Counted from the stretch's first letter, positions 41,101 to 53,829 are shown. The stretch is DNA of 64,000 bases from Serilophus lunatus (GCA_013399895.1 VXBA01001254.1:64477-128476), one strand, 5' to 3'. The notes: a model not told the origin generated them from the sequence alone. Program-made: numbers and translations.

Positions 41101-43844
41101 TTGTGATGTCAGGAAGAAATAGACTATAACGAAAAAAGAGCTGGAAGACGTTAGCTGATTGAAATTTCACATTCTTATACTTTAAAGTGATAAACAGAAC
41201 ATTTGACTGTTTGCAATGAGGACAGAAGGTGTGAGATAATATAGCTGCATTCTAACATATGTTATAGTATTGCTCATATATCTGAGTTTTGGCAAACGCT
41301 AGGAGATAATCTATAAAAATACTAACAGCCTGTGCATTAGCAGCACATAGTGGCTCAACATCACAAAACTGAACAAGGGTGGTAAAGTACCATTACTTCT
41401 ATGAATAGTAAAAATAAATGGGTATTGCCATACTTAACAGTGAAAGACCAAAATCCTGTGTTGGCTGCTGAAAGTAAAAAACAAAAATAATTAAATCGAG
41501 TATTTCAGATTTGCACTCAGTCACCTGACGATGACTACTACAGCACTTCTCGTCCTCTCTTCATAGGATAGAGGTATTGCAACTCCTTCTACTGCTCTTA
41601 GAGCATCTCCACTGCCTTTTACTTTTGCCTGAGTTCTAGCACTAAGTATCTGCAGATGGCATCATGTTCATAACAAATCTCTTGTAGCTGCAGCAACCTG
41701 ACAGAACTCAACAGGCAAAACAACTCTCTCTGCTGTAAAAAAGGGAAACATTCTGCAATAAGATGTTCCTGTGAATAGCCTAGTCTTCACACTTCCTCCC
41801 ACGAAATCCAGGTGACCAGAGTAATGCACTGCTATTCTCTTATGCTAACAGTCCCTCCTCGCCATTTTATTGTGTATAATACATATTCTGATAATTAGCT
41901 GTTCCACTTCTTGAGGTAAGGATTTCTTGACTCAGATTCCAAAGGAACTCAGGGTACCCTATCTGACACTGGAGGATACCTGATATATATACATTAAAAA
42001 TGTGTGCATATGATCAACACAGCTTCTAAAGTCTGAAATCTTGATATAACTACTACAAATCTAGCTTCAGCTTTGACTATCTCATTCTTAGATATTGTGG
42101 ACTCATGAATAGTAACACAATGTAACAGAGATGGGCCCTCAGAGCCTCTCTGATCATAAAACTGCATTGCTTTGTTATGTAAGTTCAATTTAGATTACTC
42201 CACTCTGAAATTATCTTTTATGTAAATCCAATTTCCAAATAGTTCTATTTATGATTGAAACTGCTTCTAAAAGAAGCTGCATGAACTTCACATGGTGCTT
42301 TCAGTTGGAAGGAATTATTGAAATCAGCTGATAAATAATTAAATAATTCAGTTTGAAACCAAATACCATAGTGACTGGAAGAAAAGATTTAGGTTCTAAT
42401 TCTTGCAACTGTAACAAAGACAATAGGCGAGACTCCGAGAATTACTACGTGTTGTATTATATTGAACATGTTTTCAGCAGGACTAGGAAACGAACATCAC
42501 ACCCCCTGGAACACCATGACTTTTATAAACAGCTAACATTTATTTACTGTGGTCATACAGATGTTATGTAAGGAACTGTTGAAAGCAGCTTACCCACAGG
42601 AACATTCTTATTGACATAACTTTCCCTTCTGACATCCACAAGAAGTATATCAGATAGCAGTAAGTTTCAATACTACAGCAGAAGTAGAAATCTTTTCCAC
42701 TTTCCACTCCTAGTAACATTTGTGGAATCTTTTCTTCCATAGATGAGGAACTTTAGACATTATCCTTCCAATGATAGGAACACTGACAATCGACGGTGGG
42801 AGATGGCTACCTACTATTCATAATTCTTCTTACTGCAACATTTCATGTAAAAAAGGAAGCACATTAGAATGGTGTTGAATTTCTAGAGTGGGCACCAATT
42901 CTGGATCACTGGATCCAGTTCTTTACTATTTCTTCTTTGACCTCTCAGATGTTATGGGTAATGGCTGATGGTATCATGTTCAGCATTATTTGCTGCTGTC
43001 ATGTTACAGCAAGGAAATCAAGAGCAAGAAAATCCCAGGCCTAGTTTACCTCAAAGACAATTAAGCAAATTCCCTTATCCTAGGAAAGTGGGCTCTAGCT
43101 TTATAGTAATGCATGCAAATATTTATTGTTTTTTATTCCACAGAAGTTTCATATTTCATATGGACCTGGAATTTAGCGAAGCTCTGTACCAGACTTCTTC
43201 AGAAACAGTCCTTTAATTAGTACTTCCCACCAGCTAACTGAAAGGCCCAGGCTTACCATTAGGGAGGACTGAATTAACATGAAGGTTTCTTGTACTGCCA
43301 GGAGAGAGACACGGATCCAGCCACTCACTGGCACAAGCTGTCACTGTGGTGATTAAAAACAGTACAGCAGAAGCGACATTTCACTGTTAATGCAGAAGTG
43401 TCACTTTTAAACAATAGCAGAGGATACAGGCTCTAAGATAAAAAATTCATATCCTCTCCTTTATCACCTCTCCTTATGTAGATTTCATTGCATCTTTAAA
43501 ATTTATCTTCTGGTGGAATTCTGTTTTCTATCTTCCTCCAGATCTGAATAAGTACGAAGAATAAAACAACTCTACCAAGCCTGCATTTAAATATATGTTT
43601 AAATTTTTTTTAGAACTACAATTGTTTGCACTTTTGTGTCTTGAAAAACAAAATTGACTGGCATGTTTGCATTTCTGCTCAGGTTGAATTACTCACAATT
43701 GTCAAACATCTAAGCAAAATAAATATACCTCTTCATCACGCATTTCTATCAAAGTCAATGGTAGGATTAACTTGGATCACCATCTTGGTAGTCACTGCAG
43801 ATATTACAGTGCTACTGTAGTTTGAAACCTGGATAGATTAGAAA

Positions 43845-43863
43845 ACTTTTTTTTTTTTTTTTA
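43845..43863 (+). repeat. Poly(T) tract
   Basis: Uninterrupted run of about 17-18 T. Neighbouring sequence at 43900 has another short T run. Could be the A-tail of a retrocopy on the minus strand, but no such copy is recognisable. Confidence 0.7.
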
Positions 43864-46042
43864 ACAAAATTAAGATGACACAATTCCCAATACACCTTTT
43901 TTTTTTCCTATTTGTCCATTTGACTTTAATTTTGCATTGCAGGCCAGATGAATGGAAGGCCAATTGTACTCAATTATTGCTGTAAGCAGGTTGGGAATGT
44001 TCAAATATTCCAGAGAAGCAGCTACTACATACATACAAAGCAGCTCAGCAGTCTACTCATGCAAAATCTAAGTGGACAATTTAGCATCTGTTCATGTAAT
44101 TTGTAATACTCATCACGTACTGTAGAAATAGCCCCTGAAATTTAATGTGAACAAGATGCATCAAGCTGAGTATACATGAACAAGCCAAGTATAAAGTGCT
44201 TATTCATGCATTCTGTCTGGGAAATTCTCAGGCAAAGCACAATAGCCATAACAATGGTTCCTATTAAGATTGTAATCTAAGTTTACAGTTCTTTGAAAAG
44301 AAGAGTTTTATTGATTAGTATTACTGTATCGAGATACTGAAGTGTGTTATCATATTTTAATTTCTCAAATGCACAAATCTTCACCCAAATTTACTCCCAA
44401 ACTTAAAATCTTAGCCCAGTAATTTTTTTTCCTTTGTGCATTTAGGGTATTGTTGCATGAACTTATAATGGAAAGGAATAAAAATATTTCAAAATATTTA
44501 GCCTTTTATGTCTTTCCAATGTCTTTCACCCATTCCTGAATTCTTTACAAATGCTCCACTAACTCTGGAAGCTCTAGACACACCAAGGAATGAAGGCTGA
44601 ATGTTGTGAATCGCTATTCCCCATCACTGACAGAGAAATTAATTATTGAGAGTAACCACAAAGAAGGCACACCCTTGAAACAGCAAGTTTCTGAGCAATG
44701 TGCTGAAAATGTTTGACTGCCATCTACTGTCATCTACTGCACTATTTAAAAAGAACTCCAAAACTACAAACCTAATAAACACCCAGTACAGACACTAGAG
44801 GAAAACTAATTTTCTAATTATCTAAATAACTAAAGACCAATATTACATGTACATATAAAACAGTGCTGCTAACAGGAAAAGCTTCTCAATTTTAATTTTT
44901 TTCAGGTAAAAACATAACTACACATAGAAACACCTGCTTTCTTCATTCTCTAGAGTGGCCTAAGATTTAATAATGACAAATCCAGCATCTACTACTGCTC
45001 AAACATTACTAAATAACAACAGAAAATACTAATATTTTCCTTGGATTTTAACTATGAATTATTAAGTGCTGATTTTCACATAGCAAGTTCTCAGTTAAAA
45101 CTCTCTGAGTCATTAGCTAAACCACAAAACTTTTCATTACATTGAAAATTTCTAATCATGTGTGTACTGCCCAAATGCTTGTTCATACACTATCTATATC
45201 GAGTTTTCTGTTAAATTTAGGCTTCCTAATCAGGCTAGTTCACAACAGACAGAACATACGCCAACATATCACAGCACATGTAACTGTATAAAGATTTTCC
45301 TCCAGCTGTTCAGAACAGCTAGCACAGTAGTTCAGTCCACCACTGTCAAACATATCCATTCTCTTTTCACTCTGCTTTAAAGCCACTTTTTTTTCCTTCA
45401 ACAGCTGCTGCCAAGCTGTCTTTACTTTCTCACCAAGCTAGCTCACTAGCTAAGCAGTTACCCTGCTAAAATCCTTTTTCAAAAGTTTTGTGCTAAACTT
45501 GCAAAATCATTGCATGGCAAAAAGAAAAGAGATCAGGAGAGCCATGGATTTCAGGGGTTGGGAATGAATCGCAAAATGACTTAGAATCACTCTAAATAGT
45601 ACCTCTGTAACTAAACTATTACATTTGCACACCATATTGAATTATTCTCAAGAATTATGCTGCACAGATCAGAATTTCATATAAAAGCTCTAATGCAGTG
45701 TATTTAAACAAAAAACAACGAACTGTGAGCCCAAACTGAAGTTCACTTTCTCATTTTCAAAATTCTTCAACAGCTAGAATTGAGCACAGTGTTCCACACA
45801 GGACTATCTTCTCGCAGCGCTCTACCATCCATCACTTTTCACTAAGTATTCACAGACAAGGTACAATTGCAACTGAATTCCCAGCACAGAAGAATAATAT
45901 TGGATTAATTTTAAGTATCATATGCTGAAACTTTACATTTTCCAAAAACATTTACACTGCAGGAGGTCTGTTCACACATGGCCATGAAAATGTGGAAAGT
46001 AAATATGTACTTACATTTTGAGACTTCAGCATTTTTTCTTAC

Positions 46043-46143
46043 CTGAGTACCCAAACATGCAACCATCATATGAGTGAGAAGTTTAGCAGCAAACATTGCA
46101 CACCCGGTGCAGAAGAGGTGGGAGATGATAGCCAAAGTGAAAC
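46043..46143 (-). CDS. ADGRV1: ADGRV1 coding exon G: TM1 to TM2
   Basis: Exon of 101 bp, phase 1 entry, phase 0 exit; acceptor tgtgtag, donor gtaaga. It encodes FTLAIISHLFCTGCAMFAA followed by KLLTHMMVACLGTQ: the rest of TM1, a short first intracellular loop with Lys, and the start of TM2. This agrees with vertebrate ADGRV1. It is the last ADGRV1 exon on this side that I could find, so the remaining six helices and the PDZ-binding tail must lie beyond position 1 or in exons too diverged for me to see. Confidence 0.95.
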
Positions 46144-48440
46144 CTACACAGAAATGACAACAATTATAAAGGAAAAAAGGAAAATTTGAAGCTTAGGTTA
46201 ATAAACAATCTCCATATTCAGAAGATATTTCTTGAAGGTGAAAACCATCTGAAAAAAACAACCAAGCAAAGCTTATAAAGAGAGTATGCTCAATTAGGTT
46301 CACAGTGAGATCACTCATGAATTTGTTAGTAAACGACTAACATGTATTTAACTTTTCCGTAGGCTTAGGAGCTAAAATAATTGTATAACCTAAAAGAGGA
46401 ATTTTTGTAAAGGTTTTTTTTTTCTGTCTATGTAATTTCTGCATGATATGGATGACTGTCATAATATAAAACAAAGGTAACACTTCACTGTTCATAACAC
46501 TGCATCCAAAAATGCTTTTAGAAACAAGTAAGTAAAAAATTGCCTCCAGATGAGTAGCACTGCTTCAGGAGATAGCTGTAACCTTCCAAATGCCAGTCTC
46601 CCATTTCATCTGTTGCAGCAGTAGTCAGAAAGAATGACACCACTTTTCATTTCCCTAATTAATTGTGAACATGAATAGAACAAAAATGGGAAAAGCCCAT
46701 TACCCTTATCTAACAGTAAGTACCTACGCTTACCCACCTTTCAGTTCCTGGAAGAAGGACCCTGGGGAAGCTAAAACACCAAGAAAAACACAACCTAAAT
46801 TTCATGTAGAGTTAAAGGTGCACTTCCACATTCAAGGCAGGGCAGGAACTTGGATAATTAAGAGAGGTCTTTTATCTTCTCTTGAGATTGACTGTTTGCT
46901 CAGCTATAAGTATTTGTAGGATATGAATGAAATAAACCTTTGCCAAAAGTATTATTTCTAAATCTTAAAAAAAATTACTTAGTCTCATTTTTACACCTTT
47001 CTTTTTTCTTTTTTTTTTTTTAAATATTCTTCATACCTAGGTGGAGATGTTAAGAGAAATTAGTAATATCCTTACAGCTCTTAAAACTGATGCAATTTTT
47101 TGTTTACTAGATTTATATAAATCCAGTAAACTATGTCATCACATATGGAAACATCTTCAGCTAGCAAAAGAAGTTGGAAAGCATTGCAAGGCATTTGCCT
47201 CAAACTAAACCCTTAACCACACTATACTGTTTTAATTTTTGAAACACATTCTTATGACACATGACTGAAGTAAATGACTAGTTCTAAACAACAATCTGTT
47301 GGTCTTTACTGATTCCAATTCAGCAAAATATTTTTCTTAGCTTACTTTGTGCCATTTTTTTCTTCAGTTTCCATAGCATTTTGCGTTCTGTGGCATCTTT
47401 GTCTCATCAGTTTTCTATTTTTCCTGTAAGCCAGTTATTGTACTTTAAAATCTGCTTGGTTTTGTCTGCTAAAATTTCATTTCATTATTGTTAAAATATA
47501 ACCTGTGTGAAGCAGGTGAGTTTTCTTTGTCTTCTTTTTTATGGCTGAGGTCTTAAAACAATTAAGGATCCTAGATTTAATCTGCTAGGGCAGATTGCTG
47601 GGAAGGGATAAATAGGGAATTCAGCTGTTCGCAGTATTTTGGTTCCTCAGATAGTGAAGGTCTAGTAAAGAAGTCATGAACCTCACAAGGAGTGGACTTG
47701 GAACCCCTTTTACATGCCTTAAAGTTAGATTAAGAATAATCCCCTTAGCGTATTTTCTTAGTGAGCCCATTTCTCCTAGTGACTATCAACACAAAAGATA
47801 ATTTCCAACTAAAATACTTCTATGGTTTTGGGATTGCCTACAACATAATAGTGAACTGGCTGCAATGTGAGAGCATAAAGTCCATCTCCATCAGAAGCTA
47901 AATGGAGTCTAGAACTAAGATTCTCTGCTTCCTGTCTGACATTGTGGACTTCTGCAAATACTGTCAAGGCTGCTAATGAAGAGAGTCATGACTCTTGTAG
48001 GTTGAACTCTCAGGATTCTCCCAGATGTTAAGCAGCAGTTAGGCAGCAGAGGATAGTGGCATCTATCTCCCCAAGTTAGCACTTCTGAGTGAAAACTGCT
48101 AGCTAAAATCATCAAAGAGATTGGACAAAGACGATGACTGTACTGCTGCCAGAGATACAGGTGCATTTAGGATTTCTAAGTTTCTTCCCCTAAATGAATT
48201 GCATTTCCCTCTTTTGTAAGGTTCAATGAATCATCACAAGGAAACTATTTCTTTGCTGGACATTTTGGTATTTTTCTGCAAACACCAGACAAGATGCCAC
48301 CTTTAATATAATGCAGTTAGTTAACCTTCCTTCAATATTCCACTATATAAAAAAGATTGTCCTCAGTTACAAAAACATTAATAAACAGTCAGTTCTACTG
48401 GTTATCAGCTGTTTTTAATGAGAAAACTGTCTTAACTGAC
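46144..48440 (-). other. ADGRV1: ADGRV1 intron F-G
   Basis: Phase-1 intron of 2297 bp; donor gtcagt, acceptor tttctgtgtag. It contains a T-rich run near 47000-47025 but no transposable element or open frame that I can support. Confidence 0.87.
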
Positions 48441-48601
48441 CTGAAATGCAGATGAATCCAGAAGAGAAAAAAGCCTCATTATATGAAGACAAGTTATCTG
48501 TTTGGGCATAAACTGCATAAATGGACATATGAGAACAGGAACATTCCACATAATCTGATGTGTCATCAATCACTTTGCAGAACTCACTATCAGACAGCCA
48601 G
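48441..48601 (-). CDS. ADGRV1: ADGRV1 coding exon F: GPS cleavage site and start of TM1
   Basis: Exon of 161 bp, phase 2 entry, phase 1 exit. It encodes WLSDSEFCKVIDDTSDYVE, then CSCSHMSIYAVYA and TDNLSSYNEAFFSSGFICIS. The C-x-C-x-H-M-S box is the GPCR proteolysis site; autoproteolysis in this family occurs between the residue after His and the Ser/Thr, here Met|Ser, so the chemistry looks preserved. The following SIYAVYA is the tethered-agonist strand. The hydrophobic end (AFFSSGFICISG) opens TM1. A Gly codon is split G|GT with exon G. Confidence 0.97.
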
Positions 48602-49580
48602 CTGCAAAACAACAGTTTCACAGAGTTGGAAATGGACTTGTGGAGTTTGCATGATAAGCAGTCTTGAAAATTTTAGTTGTATCCCTGAAACATCAAGTTC
48701 TCTAAACTATTCCATGGGTGTTTTCTGTAATCTTTCAGATGAAATGCTCAGAATAGCACACTTACATGAGATTAAAATATTGATTATAGCTCTTTTTTTT
48801 GCATTTATTATTAAAAATCTACGTAAAAACATTAAAATGAACATCTTTTTTTTCCACTGGGGAATTTTTGTGGCCATATTTTTAAAATTTCTGCTAGATT
48901 CCAAGACCTATCTGACTTTTCAAATAGTTTGTTACTTAACTTCACTCAATGCCTTACTCCATTTTACAGAGTATTTTACACTATTTGTTGTTTTGGAACT
49001 AAAATTCATAGTTTGTCTTCTTTTTTTTTCAGTATTGCTGAAATGATTTTGAAAAAGGATACTATCATTGTAATCCTAACCCATTGGTAATGGAAATCAT
49101 GTATAGATAAAAGGAGAGCATGCAGGTAAATTCTACGCATCTCTTCCTGAAGAGAAATAGTTTGTATCAACAACAGATTGATATCATCCAGTTGGTCCAA
49201 TGAAATTTTACCTAAGTCACCTAGATCTCAACAGGGTACAAAATAAAACTCACTCCAAATTCATTAATATTAATTCAGTGATGCAATTCTGGGATTCATG
49301 GCCTGTCTATATAACCTAATGCATCATTACATAATATAAACGGTATTTTGGTGAAAAAAGCCAAGGACAGAAGTCTGAGAAATACCTGAGCTAGAATAAC
49401 TACTCATTTTATTATAATGAAAGTTTGTGTACTGCTAAAAAGGCCAGAAAAATTAAGGTAAAAAGACAGGAAGTGGATCAATTTTATACCTGAAAATTAT
49501 TTAATCAGAATTATCATGTCTTAGGCAAATACGTGGGTTTGTGGTAGAAATTGGAAAACTAAATACATTCATAAAATAAC
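48602..49580 (-). other. ADGRV1: ADGRV1 intron E-F
   Basis: Phase-2 intron of 979 bp splitting a Ser codon; donor gttatt, acceptor tgttttgcag. A plus-strand open frame that reaches 49046 is T-rich intronic sequence, not a gene. Nothing else recognised. Confidence 0.87.
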
Positions 49581-49720
49581 CTTTCAGCAGCTTGATTCCA
49601 GAGGAGACATAGCGACTTTTGTGGAACAATCCGACTTCCTGTAGCATAAACACGGTAAATGACTTCATTGTTATCTTTCAAAGGGTGAGAACTCTGGCCC
49701 TTCAGGCTCATAGAAAAAAC
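49581..49720 (-). CDS. ADGRV1: ADGRV1 coding exon E: GAIN domain and first half of GPS
   Basis: Exon of 140 bp, phase 0 entry, phase 2 exit; acceptor gttgttccag, donor gttatt. It encodes VFSMSLKGQSSHPLKDNNEV and a strand ending RIVPQKSLCLLWNQAAE. The CLLW segment supplies the first Cys and the Trp of the GPS motif. The last two bases AG join C of exon F to make Ser. Confidence 0.97.
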
Positions 49721-49893
49721 CTGGAACAACATGTAAAATGTAAAGATAAATTTAATATTAAAATTCAACACTGCACTTTTTAATCAGAAACAACCATAAA
49801 AATATTCACATTATTTAAAATATATATTTATATTTTGAGCAATAGTGAGATAACAATAATTTCTTGAAAAAACAAATTGCATTATCTTCAAAC
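49721..49893 (-). other. ADGRV1: ADGRV1 intron D-E, very short
   Basis: Phase-0 intron of only 173 bp, donor gtttga and acceptor ttgttccag. AT-rich, with no feature. Confidence 0.88.
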
Positions 49894-50143
49894 CTTGTTC
49901 TTCAGAGCAAGTTCTTTATCTCCAGTAAGGAACCACTGCTGACTGCTGTATTCTGTGAATTGTACAGATTCACAGTTCTCTTCTTGAGGAGGTGTTAATG
50001 CAACAGAGACCTCTAGTAAATGCTCAGGTACTTGAACAGAATCTCCGTCTTTTCCATTAAATCTGTGTCCATTGATTTGTTGAGGAAACCAGTTGTGAGC
50101 CATTATTGCAATGTATGGGCAGCTGTCAAGGATGTTTTTGCCT
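49894..50143 (-). CDS. ADGRV1: ADGRV1 coding exon D: GAIN domain
   Basis: Exon of 250 bp, entered in phase 2 (one base completes the Arg codon) and left in phase 0; acceptor tttcaacag, donor gtttga. The peptide contains KNILDSCPYIAIMAHNWFPQ, INGHRFNGKDGDSVQVPEHL and SVQFTEYSSQQWFLTG, and ends ELALKNK. These are conserved GAIN subdomain-B segments of ADGRV1. The domain wraps the cleaved tethered agonist in adhesion GPCRs. Confidence 0.97.
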
Positions 50144-50829
50144 CTGTTGAAATGGAAAAGCAATAGGTCTGGTAAGTGGAACCAAGCTTCGCTATTCTTC
50201 ACATAATGACTCTAAAATGTATTTGTGATTTGTTAATACTCTATTTATTCATAATGTTTAGGCTTTATGATGTCTAATCGACATACTGTTTCAGTTTCTG
50301 AGGAAAAAAAAAAGAGGGGCTGAATTATTATGTGTTTCAGCTTCTCCATTTCCCCTCTGGGATTTGCTCCGTATGATCTGCAACTAAAACCCCTCTATGA
50401 TAAACTAGGTTATCGAAATAATAATCACAGTAGGAGAAACTCAATGTTTAAAACCACCTGTCTCATAAAAGGGAATATTCTGTTTCTGTAGTCACCTATT
50501 TCCCCTGCCCATGAGCCTGACAAAGAGGTATTATGCGCTGGCAGACAAAACCAGCAATTTGAAACTACAAGTAGCTTTAAAAATTTTAAATAATGCTCAA
50601 GTGACCAAAACCATGCACACATAAATTACAAATTACAATTGCTACCTCTCATCTAAGGCTAAGAACATAGCTCTACATCATACAATGACATACTATTTTC
50701 TTAGGAAGAATAATGCATGTTTTTCCAGGAAACATTTGAGCTATGTATGAGACACAATCTCACAAAGCACTATAGGGGCACTTCAACACACTGCTTTGGT
50801 AAGACTGTGACAATGTAACAGCTTTTCAT

Positions 50830-51780
50830 TGTCTTGGCTTAAAGACAAATATGCAATTTTAAAGCAAAACAAAGAGGACAAATATATATAGGGAAGGGAG
50901 AAGAGCTCTTTAATTAAATGTATATTTTAACTATATATATGAACACGGAACAGTGGCAATAATAATAATAATTAAACAAAAAAAACCACAAACCCCAATA
51001 AACATGTTTTTGTCCAAAACTCGTAGTCCACACTTGTAAGCACAGCTGATGTGACAAAAATAGTGGACAAGCCCCTTGCAGGGAAGGAGAGGAAGATTTT
51101 GCCATCAGTGGTTTTTCTCAGAGGTTCCAAAGACAGAGAGATAGAGACTGCACCATAGCTGCTCTGTTCATGCCAAAAAGCCACCAGAGAACAGAAGGTT
51201 GTGAGGGAAGAATCTATACTGCTCTCTGCCTTTCTGTGCCTCTCCCCACATCTGTCCCACGTGGTGCCTAGTCCAGAGACAACAAGCAATGACAAAGCAC
51301 CCCCAAGTTCCAGCTCTGCCAGTCCATCAGCCCCTGCACTTCAGAAATGCCAAGAGTTCTTTGTGGCTGCCCTTGGCCCTGCCTCAGCACTCCCATGTGC
51401 AAAGCTGTGCTGCTGCAGCCCACCCCTGGTCCTGTGCTGCTCAGCACTGGCCTCAGCCAGCACTGTGGCTGCTCTTTTCATGGCAATACTGCACAGAAAC
51501 AGCCCAACCCCGGCTCTGCACAGCCTGGCACCTCTCAAGTGCACACCATGTTGCCTCCCCTGCAGAAGGGTGCCACCCACCACTACCTCCATAGCAAAGC
51601 TACTGCCTGGCAGAGGCAGCAGCAGTCTGCAGTGCCCGTGGGCCTTGCACATAAGGACCATCTTGGCCCTGTCCTGCTCACTTGGGAGCGGGAAACAGCT
51701 GATAGCAGCCCCTTGCCAGGCCCCAGAAACCCACCGCAGCCACCATGGGGAGGATAAAAATCAAACCAAAACTGACAACA
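50830..51780 (-). repeat. ERV 3' LTR, longer than its partner
   Basis: About 951 bp, homologous to 55760-56445 at both ends. The block about 51281-51560 (GC-rich, Cys/Pro/Ala-rich in translation) has no counterpart in the 5' LTR. On the minus strand it begins TGTTGTCAGTTTTGG. A possible ATTAAA-type poly(A) signal occurs on the minus strand near 50910. Overlapping open frames at 51201-51824 are composition artefacts. Confidence 0.78.
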
Positions 51781-52149
51781 GTATCCACCCTGATTTTTTT
51801 TCCCTTCCTATGCAAATATGCTAAACTGTACGCAGACTTTCTAACTATATACGAACATATACATACTGATGTGGACACAAATATAGTGTTACAGGCATTT
51901 TACTCAAGGATTTGATCCCCCTGAAGTATGCATCATGTTTCCCTGTCTTTCGGCATTGCCTACCATATACAGCCAGGCCCCCGAGCAAAACCAACATCAC
52001 AAACATGTTTGCTTTTGCTGGTGGCAGGATTGACCCAATCTGTTTTCTCTAACATGCTTCTCAGGTGTATTACAGGGACTTCACCTCCGTCTGTGGTGTG
52101 AAGGGACTCTGGCTGGGCAGGGCTGGCTCAGCTGACATAACAGCTGCTG

Positions 52150-52640
52150 TGATTAACCAAGTAGCCTTGGCTAGATGGTGATCCCAATTCTTGAAAGACC
52201 CCTCACCCAATGCATTTTAAATGGTTTTTAACAGCCCATTACACTCTTCAAACTTCCAAGTGGCTGGTGCATGATGGGGAATGCACCATGGAATTCCATG
52301 CTCCATAGCCCAAGTTATGACTAGGCTATTCCTGAAATAAGTCCCACTGTCCAACTCAATTCATTCTGGAGTACCATGTTGCAACAAAACTTGTTTTTAG
52401 AGGGTCAGAATGGTATTCCAGGCAATGGCATGAGGAACAGGGTATGTCTCCAGCCATCTGGTGGCTGCTTCCACCATGGTGAGCACATAGTGCTTAAAGT
52501 GGCGTGTCTGTGGCACTGTGATGTAATCAATCTGCCAAACCTCTCCATACCTGTAATTTAGTCCACCTTCCACCATACCACAGGTGCTTCACCCTCTTAG
52601 CCTGCTTAATCACACCACATCTCACACTCATGGATAACCT
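52150..52640 (-). pseudogene. ERV pol remnant: integrase core
   Basis: No long open frame survives, but the minus strand still shows the DDE layout. WQID has its Asp at 52526-52528, a second Asp in LDSGTYF lies at 52349-52351, and a Glu codon lies 35 codons further on (52244-52246) in a WKFEECN context. Stop codons lie between the second block and its neighbours. The remainder toward the 3' LTR (51781-52150) is featureless. Confidence 0.75.
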
Positions 52641-52779
52641 GGGAAATAATGTCCACAGTTAAATCCACCTCTTGGTCTCATGCCCTTCTATAAGTGGCAT
52701 CTCTACCCTGATGACCTGAAGCATCATGGGCCCATTGAGCTAAGAACAACTCTCCCTTGTGCTGCCAGTCTAGATCCAC

Positions 52780-53560
52780 TTGTGACACCTTAATTTGGGT
52801 GGCTCAATCTGCCTGGTAGTTGTTACAGTGTTCTTCCTCATTGGCTTGACACTTAGGCATGTGTGAGTCTATATCATGGACTCTCATGATCAGTTTCTCT
52901 GCTCTGACAGTGATGTCCTTCCATGTCTCAGAAGCCCAAATGGGTTTCCCTCTGCTTTGCCACTTGGCCTTCCTCCACCTGTCTAGCCATCCCCACAGAG
53001 CATTTATCACCGTTCATGAGCCAGTATAAAGACTGAGCTTTGGCCACTCCTTTCACTCAGCAATGTCTAGAGCCAGTTGCACAGCTTTGAGTTCTGCAAA
53101 CTGACTTGATTCACCTTGTCCTTCAGTGGCTTCTGCAACTCACTGTGTGGGGGACCATATGGCTGCTTTTCATTTTTGGTCCATTCCCACAATGTAACAG
53201 AAGCCACCCCTGAAGAGAGCATAACACTTGTCATCGTGTGACAGCTGGTTGTATAGTGGAGCTTCCTTAGCACATATCACTTTCTCTTCCTCATCTTCAT
53301 CCACCAGACCAAAGTTCTCACCTTCAGGCCAGTTGGTGATTATCTCCAAGACCCCAGGGCGATTAGGGTTTCTGATACTGGCGCACTGTGTAATCAAAGA
53401 TATCCATTTGCTCCATATTTTGTCAGTGGCATGATGCATATTACCTTTAAACATCCACCCCAGCAGTGCTAGTTGGGATGCCAGGAGAAACTGTGTCTCT
53501 CTGCTGATCACTTCTGAGGCGGCTTGAACCCCTTCCTAGGCTGCTAGGATCTCTTTCTCT
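52780..53560 (-). pseudogene. ERV pol remnant: RT connection and RNase H
   Basis: Minus-strand frame 53170-53511 gives LALLGWMFKGNMHHATD, a NRPGVLEIITNWPEG block and a YALFRGGFCYIVG strand. The last is where RNase H begins, and Gly stands where the first catalytic Asp is expected. Frame 52804-53010 continues with a VHDIDSHMPKCQANEEEH block, the RNase H C-terminal part and its junction with integrase. Frame 53596-53847 precedes it (connection region). Interrupted by stops throughout. Confidence 0.8.
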
Positions 53561-53829
53561 GTTGGGGTGTAGTTGGCCTCAGACCTTCTGTAACCTCAGC
53601 TCCAGAATCCAAGTGGACAACCACGAGTCTCACCAGGCACCTTTTGCCAGAGGCTCCAGGAAAAACCATTATTCCCAGCTGCAGAGCAGAGCATGTTCTT
53701 CACCCCTGGTCCCATCCTGACTGGCCCATGGGCTACTGCATGAGCAATCTCCCATTTGATCTGTTCCAAAGCCTTCTGTTGCTCAGGGCCCCAGTGGAAA
53801 TTGTTCTTGTGGGGGCTCACAATCTGACT

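Larger units (their letters stand above)
1..46042 (-). other. ADGRV1: Presumed large ADGRV1 intron downstream of exon G
   Basis: After the exon G donor, no TM2-TM7 exon could be found on the minus strand of these 46 kb, and no other gene could be supported on either strand. I therefore read it as one phase-0 intron (or its first 46 kb). Contents are listed separately as CR1, SINE, RTE-like and LTR insertions plus short tandem repeats. Stretches in which I see nothing beyond AT-rich unique sequence: 1-107, 716-2234, 2746-3311, 3386-6184, 6363-6629, 6767-7487, 7863-8595, 8734-10184, 14581-26759 (apart from microsatellites), 27336-28769 and 31026-46042 (apart from small repeats). Confidence 0.6.

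Noticed and set aside
47915..48166. Minus-strand open frame in intron F-G
   Set aside because: Exons F and G join in frame across a split Gly codon without it; composition is random.
48483..49046. 187-codon plus-strand open frame, hydrophobic
   Set aside because: Antisense to exon F and AT-rich intron; its hydrophobicity comes from T-rich codons, and it has no family resemblance.
51201..51824. 207-codon plus-strand open frame, Ser/Pro/Cys-rich
   Set aside because: Falls wholly within the antisense ERV 3' LTR and its GC-rich block; low-complexity composition and no homologous frame in the 5' LTR.
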